DNA of 64,000 nt from Burkholderiales bacterium (lineage in GTDB: Bacteria; Pseudomonadota; Gammaproteobacteria; Burkholderiales; Burkholderiaceae_C), in the NCBI GenBank assembly GCA_016192425.1, contig JACPUE010000015.1, positions 16,027 through 80,026 on the forward strand, written 5' to 3'. A program made the position numbers and the translations under genes. The notes beneath the pieces are model-generated. The model ran no database searches. It was given only the letters and a program-made list of their open reading frames with translations, and was not told the DNA's origin. Shown here piece by piece: positions 25,434 to 34,500 of the stretch (the stretch's first letter is position 1; every line of letters begins with the position of its first letter).

Positions 25434-26582
25434 CTACAGGGCGCTCTTCAAAATGGCGGCCACTACGTCCGGCGTGTAGATGTCGGCGATGCCAAAGCCA
25501 CGGACGTTGACCTGCACGTTGTCGACGATGGCGGGCAGGTCGGCTTCCTGGATGCCCAACTGCCCCAGGCGGGTAGGCGTGCCGATCTTGTCGAACCATT
25601 GCTCCAGCGCGCCAATGCCTTGCTCGGTCGTATCCACGCCGAACACCTCGCGGGCAAAGCGCTGGAATTGAACCGGGTTGCGGCCGTGGTACCACTTCAT
25701 CCAGGCCGGCATGACCACCGAAAGACCGGCACCGTGCGGCACATTGAACAGGGCCGACAGGGAGTGCTCGATGGCGTGGTTGGGGTAGCTGAAGCCGGAG
25801 GCGCCGGAAGAGGTGAGCCCGTTCAGGGCGAGCGTGGCCGCCCATGCAAACTGCGCACGGGCGTTGTCGTCCTTGGGATCGGACAGCAGCGCCTCGGTCG
25901 TTTCGATGATGGTGTGGATGACGGACTCGACCAGCCGCGACTGCAGCTTGGGATGGATGGCTGCCGTGAAGTAGACCTCGATCAGGTGGGCGATGACGTC
26001 CGCCGCGGAATACGCCAGATAGTCCCGTGACACGCCCCGCATCAGCACCGGATTGACAATGGACACCTTGGGGAACAAGGCCGGCGAGGAGATGAAGAAC
26101 TTTTGTTGGGTGTCTTCGTTCGTCACCACCGCGCCGGGATTCATCTCGCTGCCGGTGGCAGCCAGGGTCAGGATGGCAAACAGCGGTAGCGCGGACGCGA
26201 TGGCTGCCTTGCCGATGAATAGATCCCAAACGTCACCGGAGTAGCCCACGCCTGCGGCAATGGCCTTGGCGCTGTCGATTACCGAGCCCCCGCCGATGCT
26301 GAGAATGGCATCCACCTGATGGTGTCTCGCCAGGGCGACCCCTTCACGCACCTTGGAGATGACCGGGTTGCTGACGATGCCGCCGCATTCGACCCATTCG
26401 ATGCCCTTCTCGGCAAGACGCTGGCTCACGACGTCAAAGAGCCCTTCGCGCTTGATGCGGTCGCTGCCGTAGCACAGCAGCACCCGCTTGATGCCATGCG
26501 CCGCCAGATGCTGGCCGATGGCTTGCTCCTTGTCGGCGCCGAATTCAATGGTGGTCGGATTGAAGAAGGTGAAGTTGTCCAT
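25434..26582 (-). CDS. Iron-containing alcohol dehydrogenase, YqhD/BdhA type
   Basis: A 382-residue group III alcohol dehydrogenase; YqhD reduces short aldehydes with NADPH and protects against aldehyde stress. The cofactor stretch is GGGSVIDSAKAIAAG (about residue 95); metal ligands are in YSAADVIAHLIE (Asp, His) and NHAIEHSLSALFNVPHGAGL (two His). FFNPTTIEFG is the usual N-terminal signature. The ATG at 26582 is chosen from the AAGGAA six bases upstream and the family N-terminus. It is divergent from an AraC regulator, as yqhD is neighboured by yqhC in E. coli. Confidence 0.92.
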   Translation of the reverse strand: MDNFTFFNPTTIEFGADKEQAIGQHLAAHGIKRVLLCYGSDRIKREGLFDVVSQRLAEKGIEWVECGGIVSNPVISKVREGVALARHHQVDAILSIGGGSVIDSAKAIAAGVGYSGDVWDLFIGKAAIASALPLFAILTLAATGSEMNPGAVVTNEDTQQKFFISSPALFPKVSIVNPVLMRGVSRDYLAYSAADVIAHLIEVYFTAAIHPKLQSRLVESVIHTIIETTEALLSDPKDDNARAQFAWAATLALNGLTSSGASGFSYPNHAIEHSLSALFNVPHGAGLSVVMPAWMKWYHGRNPVQFQRFAREVFGVDTTEQGIGALEQWFDKIGTPTRLGQLGIQEADLPAIVDNVQVNVRGFGIADIYTPDVVAAILKSAL

Positions 26583-26651
26583 GGGTTGTTCCTTGATCGT
26601 GAAAGGTGCAAGGTCTGCTCTGGCGGTGCTGTCCAAGAGCAAACGACCTGA

Positions 26652-26667
26652 TTGCATTCTTGTGCAA
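26652..26667. promoter_or_regulatory. Inverted repeat TTGCA-N6-TGCAA in the divergent promoter region
   Basis: TTGCA at 26652-26656 and TGCAA at 26663-26667 lie between the dehydrogenase and AraC genes, about 70 bp upstream of the dehydrogenase start. Direct repeats ACATTGC at 26762-26768 and 26778-26784 lie just before the AraC gene. Either could be the regulator site; the evidence is position only. Confidence 0.3.
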
Positions 26668-26799
26668 GGAACGGATCGATCGGTATAGCAAACCAGTCAA
26701 TTTCTTGCCTGATCCTCCGAATCTGCAGATTTCTATGTGGAAATGCACTCTGGATCGGGCTACATTGCGCCATAACGACATTGCCTGGGAGACACGCAA

Positions 26800-27714
26800 G
26801 TGCCACATGAAGCGTTGGGGCGGATCATTGGAAAGTGGACCCAGGGAGCCAGGGACTGGCAGACGCCCATCCCCCATCTGGGGTTCTGGCGGCGCGAGAA
26901 GCCGGAGCCGCCCGCCGTCTGCATGGTGGCGCCCAGCGTCGTGCTGGTAGCCCAGGGAACGAAAAAGATGTGGGTTGGCGACGAATGTTACGAGTACGAC
27001 ACCGGCCGCCTTCTGATCACATCACTGGACCTCCCCGCCAACTCGGAAGTCGTCACCGCCAGTCCCCAAAAACCCTGTCTCGGCTTGGTATTGAACCTTG
27101 ATCTGCGACTTCTGGCGGACTTGATCGCGCAAGGCAGCCTGCCGCCGCCGATGGAGAAACCCGGCGACCGGGGCATCGGGATCGGCACGGTGACACCGCA
27201 CATCATGGAGGCCTTCCGCCGTTTGCTGGATTTGCTCGACGAGCCGGAAGCCATCCCGGTGCTGGCCCCGCTGATCCAGCGTGAAATTCACTACCGCCTG
27301 CTCATGAGCGACCAGGCGGCGCTCCTGCAGCGAATCGTCGCGGCAGGCAGCCAGAGCCAGCGGGTGGCCAAGGCGATCGAATGGTTGAAAGCCAACTATG
27401 CCGCGCCGCTGCGCATCGACGATCTGGCGTCGCGTGTACAGATGAGCGCGTCCAGCCTGCACCACCACTTTCGCAAGCTCACCGCGATGAGCCCGCTGCA
27501 GTATCAAAAATGGATGCGTCTGAATGAGGCGAAGCGCTTGATGCTCAATGAAGCTTTCGACGCCACCAGCGCCGCGTTTCATGTGGGCTACGAAAGCCCC
27601 TCGCAATTCAATCGGGAGTACAGCCGCCTGTTTGGCCAATCGCCTAAACGCGACATCATGGCGTTGCGCGGCGAGACTGCGGCAACGAGGCAGGTGGCCA
27701 CCAAGTCGACTTAG
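26800..27714 (+). CDS. AraC-family regulator (YqhC-like), divergent from the dehydrogenase
   Basis: A 304-residue activator. The N-terminal AraC_N-type sensing domain (PSVVLVAQGTKKMWVGDECYEYDTG, LLITSLDLPANSEV) is followed by two C-terminal HTH motifs: IDDLASRVQMSASSLHHHFRK and DATSAAFHVGYESPSQFNREYSRLFGQSP. This domain order and the divergent alcohol dehydrogenase match YqhC, which in E. coli responds to aldehydes and turns on yqhD. It therefore probably controls the dehydrogenase and the secreted hydrolase. The ATG at 26800 gives the complete family N-terminus; the ribosome site is not clear. Confidence 0.9.
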   Translation: MPHEALGRIIGKWTQGARDWQTPIPHLGFWRREKPEPPAVCMVAPSVVLVAQGTKKMWVGDECYEYDTGRLLITSLDLPANSEVVTASPQKPCLGLVLNLDLRLLADLIAQGSLPPPMEKPGDRGIGIGTVTPHIMEAFRRLLDLLDEPEAIPVLAPLIQREIHYRLLMSDQAALLQRIVAAGSQSQRVAKAIEWLKANYAAPLRIDDLASRVQMSASSLHHHFRKLTAMSPLQYQKWMRLNEAKRLMLNEAFDATSAAFHVGYESPSQFNREYSRLFGQSPKRDIMALRGETAATRQVATKST

Positions 27715-27863
27715 GCCAGTGCCGCGAAAGGCGTCCGAAGCCGTCCAGCTCCTGTGAACTCATGGTGTTCAACCGGTTGCACGGCAATGCCCAGGCAGCA
27801 GCAATCTGACGAAGCCTGAACGGCAAGCCCGCATCCGCAGGTACCACAGCCCTGTTTACAGGC

Positions 27864-27887
27864 AATTATCCAAATCAGATAATTATC
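27864..27887. promoter_or_regulatory. AT-rich palindrome before the orphan ATPase gene
   Basis: AATTATC-CAAATCA-GATAATT (27864-27884), whose right half extends into the perfect palindrome GATAATTATC (27878-27887). It stands about 25 bases before the ATPase ATG in an unusually AT-rich gap. It could be an operator or promoter element; 27878-27896 also resembles a Fur box at 14 of 19 positions against GATAATGATAATCATTATC. Confidence 0.4.
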
Positions 27888-27912
27888 ATCATCAAATAAA
27901 CAGAGCTAAACC

Positions 27913-29070
27913 ATGCCCGCCACCCCCTATTACCGCCGCGACCAGTACGCCGCAGACCTGGCGCAGCAGTTGCTCAAGCCCACGGCTTTGCAGGTGCAGG
28001 TGCGTTCGGGGGTGTTTCTTTCGGGCATTCGGCGCATCGGCAAGACCACCTTTCTGCGGCAAGACCTGGTGCCCGCGCTGGAGGCCATGGGGGCCTTGGT
28101 GATTTATGTGGACCTGTGGGTGGACCGCAGCAAGAGCCCGGCAGCGCTGGTGTATGAGGCGGTGCGGTCCACGCTGGCCGGCCTGGCGGCGCCCGGCAGC
28201 AAGTTGCTGCAGCGCTTCAAGGGCTTGAATGTGGGTGCGGCGGGGTTTTCCTTTGGCTTTCAGGTGGATGCCGTGGGCAAACCGGGCGGCGCCACGCTGG
28301 CCGAGGTGCTGACCGAGCTGGTGGACAAGGTCAAGACCGACGTGGTGCTCATCATGGACGAAGTGCAGCAGGCGCTGGGCACCGAGGACGGCAATAACCT
28401 GCTATTTGCCCTGAAGGCGGCGCGCGATGCCGTCAATACCCGCCCCGGCACGCCGGGGTACCTGCTGTTCCTGGGCACGGGCTCGCACAAGTCCTTGGTG
28501 GCCGACATGGCGACGCGGCGCACGCAGCCGTTTGCGGGGGCTGTGTCCGCTAGCTACGAGCCCTTGGGGGCAGACTTTGTGCGCTGGAAGCATGAGCAGT
28601 TGCGGCAGATGCCGGGCATCAAGCTGCCGTCACAAGAGGTGATGTACCAGGGCTTTGTGGCCGTGGGCCAGCGCCCCGAAGAGTTGCAGAATGCGTTGGT
28701 GCTGCTGCAGGCGCGCCCCGAGAGCCCCGACGTGGCGTTTCCCATCATCTGCACCACGCTGGCCGCAGCCGCTTCCGAGGTGGAGATTGCCACCATCGAA
28801 TCGCTGGGCGCCTTGGCGCGTGCCCTGTTTGAACGGGTGGTGCAAGGTAGCGAGTCGGGCGAATCGGGCCTGTTCTCGGCCGACGCGCTGCGCCAGTATG
28901 CCGAGCAGATCGGCATGGCGGTCGATACGCCGCAGGTGCAGAACATGGTGGAGAGGATGATCGCGGCCAACCTCATCCACCGGCAATCGCATGGCGTCTA
29001 TGCCGTGGCCGACCCGTTTGTGCGCCAAGCGTGGCAGCAGCGCAAGGCCATGCAGTTGCCGAGCCCATAG
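27913..29070 (+). CDS. Orphan AAA/STAND-like ATPase
   Basis: A 385-residue ATP-binding protein of the archaeal-type AAA class, often found as stand-alone genes. Walker A is GIRRIGKTT (residues 38-46), a spacing common in this class; Walker B is VVLIMDEVQQAL (about residue 148); FLGTGSHKSL looks like the sensor strand. The C-terminal ~90 residues resemble a winged-helix domain (FSADALRQYAEQIGMAVD...NLIHRQSHGVYAVADPFVRQAW). Function is unknown; such proteins have been proposed in DNA transactions or defence. It stands alone, preceded by an AT-rich palindrome. Confidence 0.8.
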   Translation: MPATPYYRRDQYAADLAQQLLKPTALQVQVRSGVFLSGIRRIGKTTFLRQDLVPALEAMGALVIYVDLWVDRSKSPAALVYEAVRSTLAGLAAPGSKLLQRFKGLNVGAAGFSFGFQVDAVGKPGGATLAEVLTELVDKVKTDVVLIMDEVQQALGTEDGNNLLFALKAARDAVNTRPGTPGYLLFLGTGSHKSLVADMATRRTQPFAGAVSASYEPLGADFVRWKHEQLRQMPGIKLPSQEVMYQGFVAVGQRPEELQNALVLLQARPESPDVAFPIICTTLAAAASEVEIATIESLGALARALFERVVQGSESGESGLFSADALRQYAEQIGMAVDTPQVQNMVERMIAANLIHRQSHGVYAVADPFVRQAWQQRKAMQLPSP

Positions 29071-29119
29071 TGCCCGGCGGGCGGCTTGGCCAGATCCGGC
29101 TGCCTTTACTGGGGCACCA

Positions 29120-29641
29120 TCAGCCGCACAGCCCCAGGCTCTCACTGCTCACCACCTCCACCCGATCCCGCAAGGCGCTGATTGCAATGGCGTGGATCAT
29201 CGCGTCCACCGTGGTGCACAGGTCTTCCAGCACACGCACGGTGTAGCCCTGCGCCTGGGGCGAGAGCGCGGTGTGGGTAACGCAGTTGTGGGTCATCATG
29301 CCGCACAGCCACAGGGTGTCCACGCCCTGCGCGGCCAGGGTGGCTTGCAGCGTAGTGTTCAAGAAGCTGTCGGCATGGCCCTTGACCACCACGGGTGCGT
29401 CGGGCGCGGCGGCGCGCAGAAGCGGGTGGATTTGCACGCCTTCGGTGCCGACATTGAAGAAGGGCGACGGGCTGCTGCGCGCTATGTGCTGCACCAGCAC
29501 CACGGGCACGCCCTGGGCCTGCGCGCTGCGCACGGCCTGCACGGTGCGCTCCAGCACGGCCTGCGTGTCGTGCAGCGGGTAGGCACCGGTGGGGAAGTAG
29601 TCGTTCTGTACGTCGATGACGATCAAGGCGGGTTGGCTCAT
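29120..29641 (-). CDS. Isochorismatase-family cysteine hydrolase
   Basis: A 173-residue single-domain hydrolase of the isochorismatase/nicotinamidase superfamily. The catalytic triad can be read: Asp in LIVIDVQNDY (residue 10), Lys in VVVKGHADSFLNT, and Cys in MMTHNCVTHTAL, with the cis-peptide motif just before it. The substrate is unknown; relatives act on nicotinamide, amides, N-carbamoyl compounds or isochorismate. AGGAGT precedes the ATG by 6 bases. It is divergent from a GlxA-type regulator, a common pairing in which the regulator controls the hydrolase. Confidence 0.9.
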   Translation of the reverse strand: MSQPALIVIDVQNDYFPTGAYPLHDTQAVLERTVQAVRSAQAQGVPVVLVQHIARSSPSPFFNVGTEGVQIHPLLRAAAPDAPVVVKGHADSFLNTTLQATLAAQGVDTLWLCGMMTHNCVTHTALSPQAQGYTVRVLEDLCTTVDAMIHAIAISALRDRVEVVSSESLGLCG

Positions 29642-29714
29642 GGTGGACTCCTAAAGTAGTGAAGGAATACCCTGTATCGTGCGCCACGGTAGCCGTTGGC
29701 ACGACTGGCCCGAT

Positions 29715-29746
29715 GGCCAATATGCGATAGCATCGGGCCAATATGC
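29715..29746 (+). promoter_or_regulatory. Candidate operator: two direct repeats GGCCAATATGC 21 bp apart
   Basis: GGCCAATATGC at 29715-29725 is repeated exactly at 29736-29746, 21 bp (two helical turns) on. The second copy covers the ATG of the GlxA-type regulator. A GGCCCGAT / ATCGGGCC inverted repeat (29707-29714, 29732-29739) is interleaved. The layout suits AraC-family binding and autorepression. Confidence 0.55.
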
Positions 29747-30726
29747 CCACTGCGCCATCCCGTCGCCTTCCTCGCCGCCCCTTGGCGCAACCCCAGCGCG
29801 TGGCCGTACTGGCGTTTGACCACATCAGCCCCTTTCACCTGTGCGTGCCCAGCATCGTGCTGGGCGAGGCATCGCCCTACTTCGATGTGCGCGTGGTGGC
29901 CATGGAGAGCGGCCCGCTGCGCACCACGGCGGGCTTTCACATCGCGACCGACTGGGGGCTGGAGATGCTGGCACTGGCCGATGTGGTCATCGTGCCCACC
30001 TGGCGCGACGTGCATGAGCGCGCCCCCGAGGCCATGCTGCAAGCCCTGCGCGACGCCCACGCGCGCGGTGCCGTGCTGGTGGGGCTGTGCCTGGGCGCCT
30101 TTGTGCTGGCGCAGGCCGGGGTGCTGGACGCGCGCCGCGCCACCACGCACTGGGCCTACGCGGCCGCACTGGCGCAGCAGCACCCCACGGTGCAGGTGGA
30201 CGCCAGCGTGCTCTACGTGCAGGACGGCACGGTGCTCACTTCGGCTGGCACCGCCGCCGCACTGGACTGCTGCCTGCACCTGCTGCGCAGCACGGCCGGG
30301 GCGACCGTGGCCAACCACGCGGCGCGCATGCTGGTGCTGGCGCCGCACCGCAGCGGCGGGCAGGCCCAGTTCATCGAATGCGCGGTACCCGCGCAGCAGC
30401 CGCGCAGCGAGCGCATGGGGCAGTTGCTGCACAGCCTGCTGGCTGATCTGGCCCACACGACCACGCTGGACGACGTGGCGCAGCAGCTGCACATGAGCCG
30501 GCGCACCTTCAGCCGCCAGTTCCGTGCCGCCACCGGCATGGCGCTGGGGCCGTGGCTGGCACAGCAGCGCCTGGCGCGTGCGCAGCAGTTACTGGAGACG
30601 ACCGACGCCCCGCTGGATTCAGTGGCCGCCCAGTGCGGCCTGGGCAGCGCGCAGAACCTGCGCCTGCAGTTCCGCAAGGCGCTGGGGCTGACGCCGCAGC
30701 AGTGGCGGCGGCAGTTTCATGCGTGA
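29743..30726 (+). CDS. GlxA-type AraC-family regulator with DJ-1/PfpI domain
   Basis: A 327-residue regulator. The N-terminal DJ-1/PfpI domain has RVAVLAFDHISPFHLCVPS and the nucleophile-elbow-like VGLCLGAFVLAQAGVLD. The C-terminal AraC HTH pair is TTLDDVAQQLHMSRRTFSRQF and PLDSVAAQCGLGSAQNLRLQF. Such proteins sense small nitrogen compounds, as in GlxA or ArgR-type regulators, and are usually next to the genes they control, here the isochorismatase-like hydrolase. There is no Shine-Dalgarno sequence; an 11-base direct repeat overlaps the start codon. A dyad repeat begins at its stop. Confidence 0.9.
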   Translation: MPTAPSRRLPRRPLAQPQRVAVLAFDHISPFHLCVPSIVLGEASPYFDVRVVAMESGPLRTTAGFHIATDWGLEMLALADVVIVPTWRDVHERAPEAMLQALRDAHARGAVLVGLCLGAFVLAQAGVLDARRATTHWAYAAALAQQHPTVQVDASVLYVQDGTVLTSAGTAAALDCCLHLLRSTAGATVANHAARMLVLAPHRSGGQAQFIECAVPAQQPRSERMGQLLHSLLADLAHTTTLDDVAQQLHMSRRTFSRQFRAATGMALGPWLAQQRLARAQQLLETTDAPLDSVAAQCGLGSAQNLRLQFRKALGLTPQQWRRQFHA

Positions 30727-30780
30727 AACGCCTATACCGCTTTATCCACAAGGATTTACAGCTATATTTTTTATAGCAAT
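30725..30780 (+). repeat. Dispersed dyad repeat, copy 6
   Basis: Diverged but complete: CGCCTATACCGCTTTATCC, then AAGGATTTACAGCTATATTT and TTTATAGCAAT. It starts within the TGA stop of the GlxA-type regulator and lies between it and the convergent amidotransferase gene. Confidence 0.75.
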
Positions 30781-30795
30781 TGCAGCACTTTCAGG

Positions 30796-31491
30796 CTATG
30801 CCGCGCCATCCTTGAGGAAGGCCAGCACCTGGCCCAGCAGCGCGTTGATCTGCGCGCAGTGCCGGGGCGCGGCGGCCAGGATGTCCTGGGCGCTTTGCAC
30901 ATAGCGTGCGGGCTGCAGCTCGGCCTGCCCGTGGGTCACCATGTCCTGCGTGGTGGCGGGCGTGGCCTCCAGGTGGAACTGCAGGCCGATCACGCGCGGG
31001 CCCCACTGGAAGGCCTGGTGCTCGCAGCCCTCGCTGCGCGCCAGATGCACGGCACCGTCGGGCAGGTCAAAGGTCTCGCCATGCCAGTGGAACACCGTTT
31101 GCGACGCCGGAAACCGGAACACCCCGGCACCGCCCGCCCCCGTGCCCTGCACCGGCAGCCAGCCGATCTCCTTGTGCGTGTTGGCGTACACCCGCGCCCC
31201 CAGGGCACTGGCAATTACCTGCGCGCCCAGGCACACGCCCAGCACGGGCTTGCCCAGAGCGATGCATTCGCGCACAAAGCGCTTTTCGGCGGCCAGCCAG
31301 GGATACTGCGCCCCCTCGTTCACGCCCATGGGGCCGCCCATGACGATGAGCAGGTCTACGGCCTGCGGTTCGGGCAGCGCGCCGTCCTGGTCGAACCGCG
31401 TGGCCGTGATCTGGTAGCCCTGCTCCACCAGCCAGGGCTCGATGGCGCCCAGGCCCTCAAAAGCCACATGTTGCAGGTAATGCGCCCGCAT
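30796..31491 (-). CDS. Class I glutamine amidotransferase-like protein
   Basis: A 231-residue stand-alone GATase1. The triad is visible: Cys in VLGVCLGAQVIA (about residue 86), with His and Glu in GLQFHLEATP (about residue 175). LLIVMGGPMGVNEG and FHWHGETFDLPDGAVHLA are typical of the GMP-synthase-like stand-alone group. These may act as gamma-glutamyl hydrolases or amidate unknown small molecules. No synthetase partner gene is adjacent, so the acceptor is unknown. It lies downstream of the GGDEF-EAL gene on the same strand, with a 35-base gap. Confidence 0.9.
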   Translation of the reverse strand: MRAHYLQHVAFEGLGAIEPWLVEQGYQITATRFDQDGALPEPQAVDLLIVMGGPMGVNEGAQYPWLAAEKRFVRECIALGKPVLGVCLGAQVIASALGARVYANTHKEIGWLPVQGTGAGGAGVFRFPASQTVFHWHGETFDLPDGAVHLARSEGCEHQAFQWGPRVIGLQFHLEATPATTQDMVTHGQAELQPARYVQSAQDILAAAPRHCAQINALLGQVLAFLKDGAA

Positions 31492-31526
31492 GGTTTGTCC
31501 TTTCTTCGAACGTGTTCACGGTCTTT

Positions 31527-34500
31527 TCATGGCATCTTGAAGCCTGCAGCCCAGTGCTGGAACGCTTCTGATGGCATGGGCTTGGCAATGAAATAGCCCT
31601 GCGCGATGTCGCAGCCTAAGCTGGCGAGCAGTTCCCAGTGTTCTTGCGTCTCCACTCCCTCAGCGACCGTCTTGCATCCAAGATCATGCACCAGGTCAAT
31701 GGTGGAGCGCACAATCGCAGCAGATTCCCGGTTGTGGGTCATGTCGGCCACGAAGGACTGGTCAATCTTGATGTAGTCAACCGGGAGCTTCTGCAGATAG
31801 CCAAGCGAGGAGTACCCGGTGCCAAAGTCATCTATGTAGAGCGGAATGCCCTCCCCACGCAAGGCATGCAGCATGCGCAAGGCGTATTCGGCATCATCCA
31901 TCACAGTGCTTTCAGTGATTTCCACCTCAAGCAGCCCAGGGGCGACATTGCGCTGCGCTTGCCAGTTGCGGTACTTACTGAACAATTGCTCATCGCGGAA
32001 GTTGCGTGCGGAAAGATTGATGGCAACGGGAACCGCACAACCCCGAACCTGCCAGTCCTGCAACAAGTCAAGCGCGGCTACGATGACCCACTCCGTCAGA
32101 GGCTTGATCAACCCCGTCTGCTCGGCCAAACCAATGAATGCGCCCGGCAGGATCAATCCCTGCTGAGGATGCTGCCAGCGCACCAATGCCTCGGCGCCAC
32201 AAACCCGTCCCGAGGAAATTTCTACCTTGGGCTGCAGAAACAGCCTCAGTTGGCCAGCGCTGATGGCTCGCCGAAGTTCACCCGCCATTTTCAGCCGCCC
32301 GGTCTGGTCTCTTTGTTTTGACGGATCGAACAGGCATTGGGCCAGTCCGTTGGCCTTGGCGTAATAGAGCGCCTTGCCCATCCGGCGCAGCAATTCCTGG
32401 GCCGTCGAACCATGCTCGGGATAGAGGGCAATGCCGATCTTTGCGCTCACGTCCAGTTCGATGTCGGCAACCGGGAAAGGACGGGACAGGAAGGCATTTA
32501 TCGTCTCGACGAGGCTCTGGGCCTCGGCAGTGTCCTTGGCTGGCGCCAGAACGGCGAATTCATCGCCGCGCAGGCGCGCGACCAAGACTTGCGGCGGAAG
32601 GCATTCGCGCAGCCGTTGCCCAAAATCCCGCAGTATCTGATCGCCGTGGGTATAGCCGAGCACATCGTTGATCTCGCCCAGCCGCTCGACATTGAGTTGC
32701 AGAGCGGCCATGGGTTGGCCGACTGGCGAAGGGCCTTCGACGGCGGCAGTGAGCGCTTGCGTGAACTCGATCGCGTTGGGAAGCCCGGTAAGCACGTCGT
32801 GGCGCATCATGTGATACATCGCCGCATGCACGCGTTGCTGTTCCATGCGTGCGCGCAGGCTGGAGATGCCGAAGGCCAGGTCTTGCGCTGATTCAGTGAG
32901 CAGCGCAATTTCATCGTCACCGAATGCACCCGGTTCCGGATCGTAGATAGAGAGCGCACCGATCACCGCGCCATCTACATGCAGGGGACACGACAGACCG
33001 GAAGTAGCCCCGGCAAAACGCCCCAGCCCCAATGAGAACGCAGAATTTCCTCCACCCATGCTGCGCACGAGATGGGGCCTCTCATCGCGAATGGCGGCCG
33101 GTGTCGGATCCTGGCCAAGCCCAGCATCCGCCAGACAGAGATCCACTTGGCGCAGGGCATCCATTCCCCCTGGGTAACTGCACTCGGCCACAGGCCGCAG
33201 CATCGCGTCTACGTCCTCGCCCCGATACCAGACAATCGCCATGCCATACCCCCCGGCTGTGACGATGGCGCGGCACATGCTTTCGAGCAGCACCGCCTCC
33301 TCACTGGCACGCAGCATGGCCCGGTTGCCGGCGCTCAGAGTACGCAGCGCACGGCTGACGCGCTCGAGTTCGCGCACACGCTGCCCAAGTTCGGTGTTGA
33401 GGGCCTGGATACGCTCCTCGAAGCGCTTGCGTTCCGTGATATCCGTGCCCAGCACGTAGTAACCCGCCACCTCACCGTCGGCACCATGCTTGGGGGCGTA
33501 TTGGATGGTCTGCCAAACGCCTGGGAAGGGCTGCCAGTCATAGGCTTGCGGCTCTCCTGCCAGCACCTTGTCGATCAGCGCGCTGGCGATGGCGTAGCGA
33601 TCCGGGCCAAGGATTTCCTGCACCGTGCAGCCCGTAATATCCTCGTGGCCGGGAGCGAAGCGCTCACGGTACTGCATATTGACATAGACATAGCGCCGCT
33701 CTGCATTCACGTAGGCGATCATCGCGGGCACGGTGCCAATGATGCTGCGCAGGTGGCTTTCACTTTCATGCCATTGCGCAGTGCGCTTACGCACATCGGC
33801 TTCCAGTATTGCATTCTGCTCACGGATGATGCGTGCAGCCTCACGCTCGGCGGTGACGTCACGAAAGACCAGTACAACGCCACGCAACAACCCTTGGGCA
33901 TCGCGGATTGGCGCGGCACTGTCTGCAATGGGCCATTCGCTGCCATCGCGTGCAATCAAGACGGAATGATCGGACAGGGCCTGGGTTTCCCCGGTGGCAA
34001 GGGCCACGGCCACAGGCACCTGGACAGGTTCACGGGTCTGGTCATGAACGATATGGAATACTTCCTCGACCGGGAGCCCCTGCGCCTGCGAGATCCGCCA
34101 ACCCGTGAGCCTTTCGGCCACCGGGTTCATGCGCGTGACGCGCCCGGCGATGTCCGTGGCCAATACAGCGTCACCGATGGAATGCAAGGTTGTGGAGAGG
34201 TTTTCCTCGTTGTCGGCCAGTGCGCGCTGGCTGGCCGCGGTGGTTTGCAGCTGCCGACGAATCAGAAAATAGGTGCAGCCCAGCAAAGCGACCAACAAAG
34301 CAGCGACCAGGGTGCCGGCATACACGAGTGCCTGGCGCGCCTGCGCATGTTCAGCCAGTCGCTGCGCAAGGCTTTGGCGCGCATCCATGTCCATCTCGTT
34401 CAGCAACTGGTATGTACGAGTGCGGGTGGCCTTCAGAGGTGCCGTGGCCACAAAAGCGTCCGCAGCCTCCTGTCCCTGTGTCTTGCGCAGCTTTTCTACC

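Noticed and set aside
27878..27896. Fur box upstream of the orphan ATPase
   Set aside because: It matches 14 of 19 consensus positions, but the region is simply AT-rich and the gene has no link to iron. Kept only as a palindrome.
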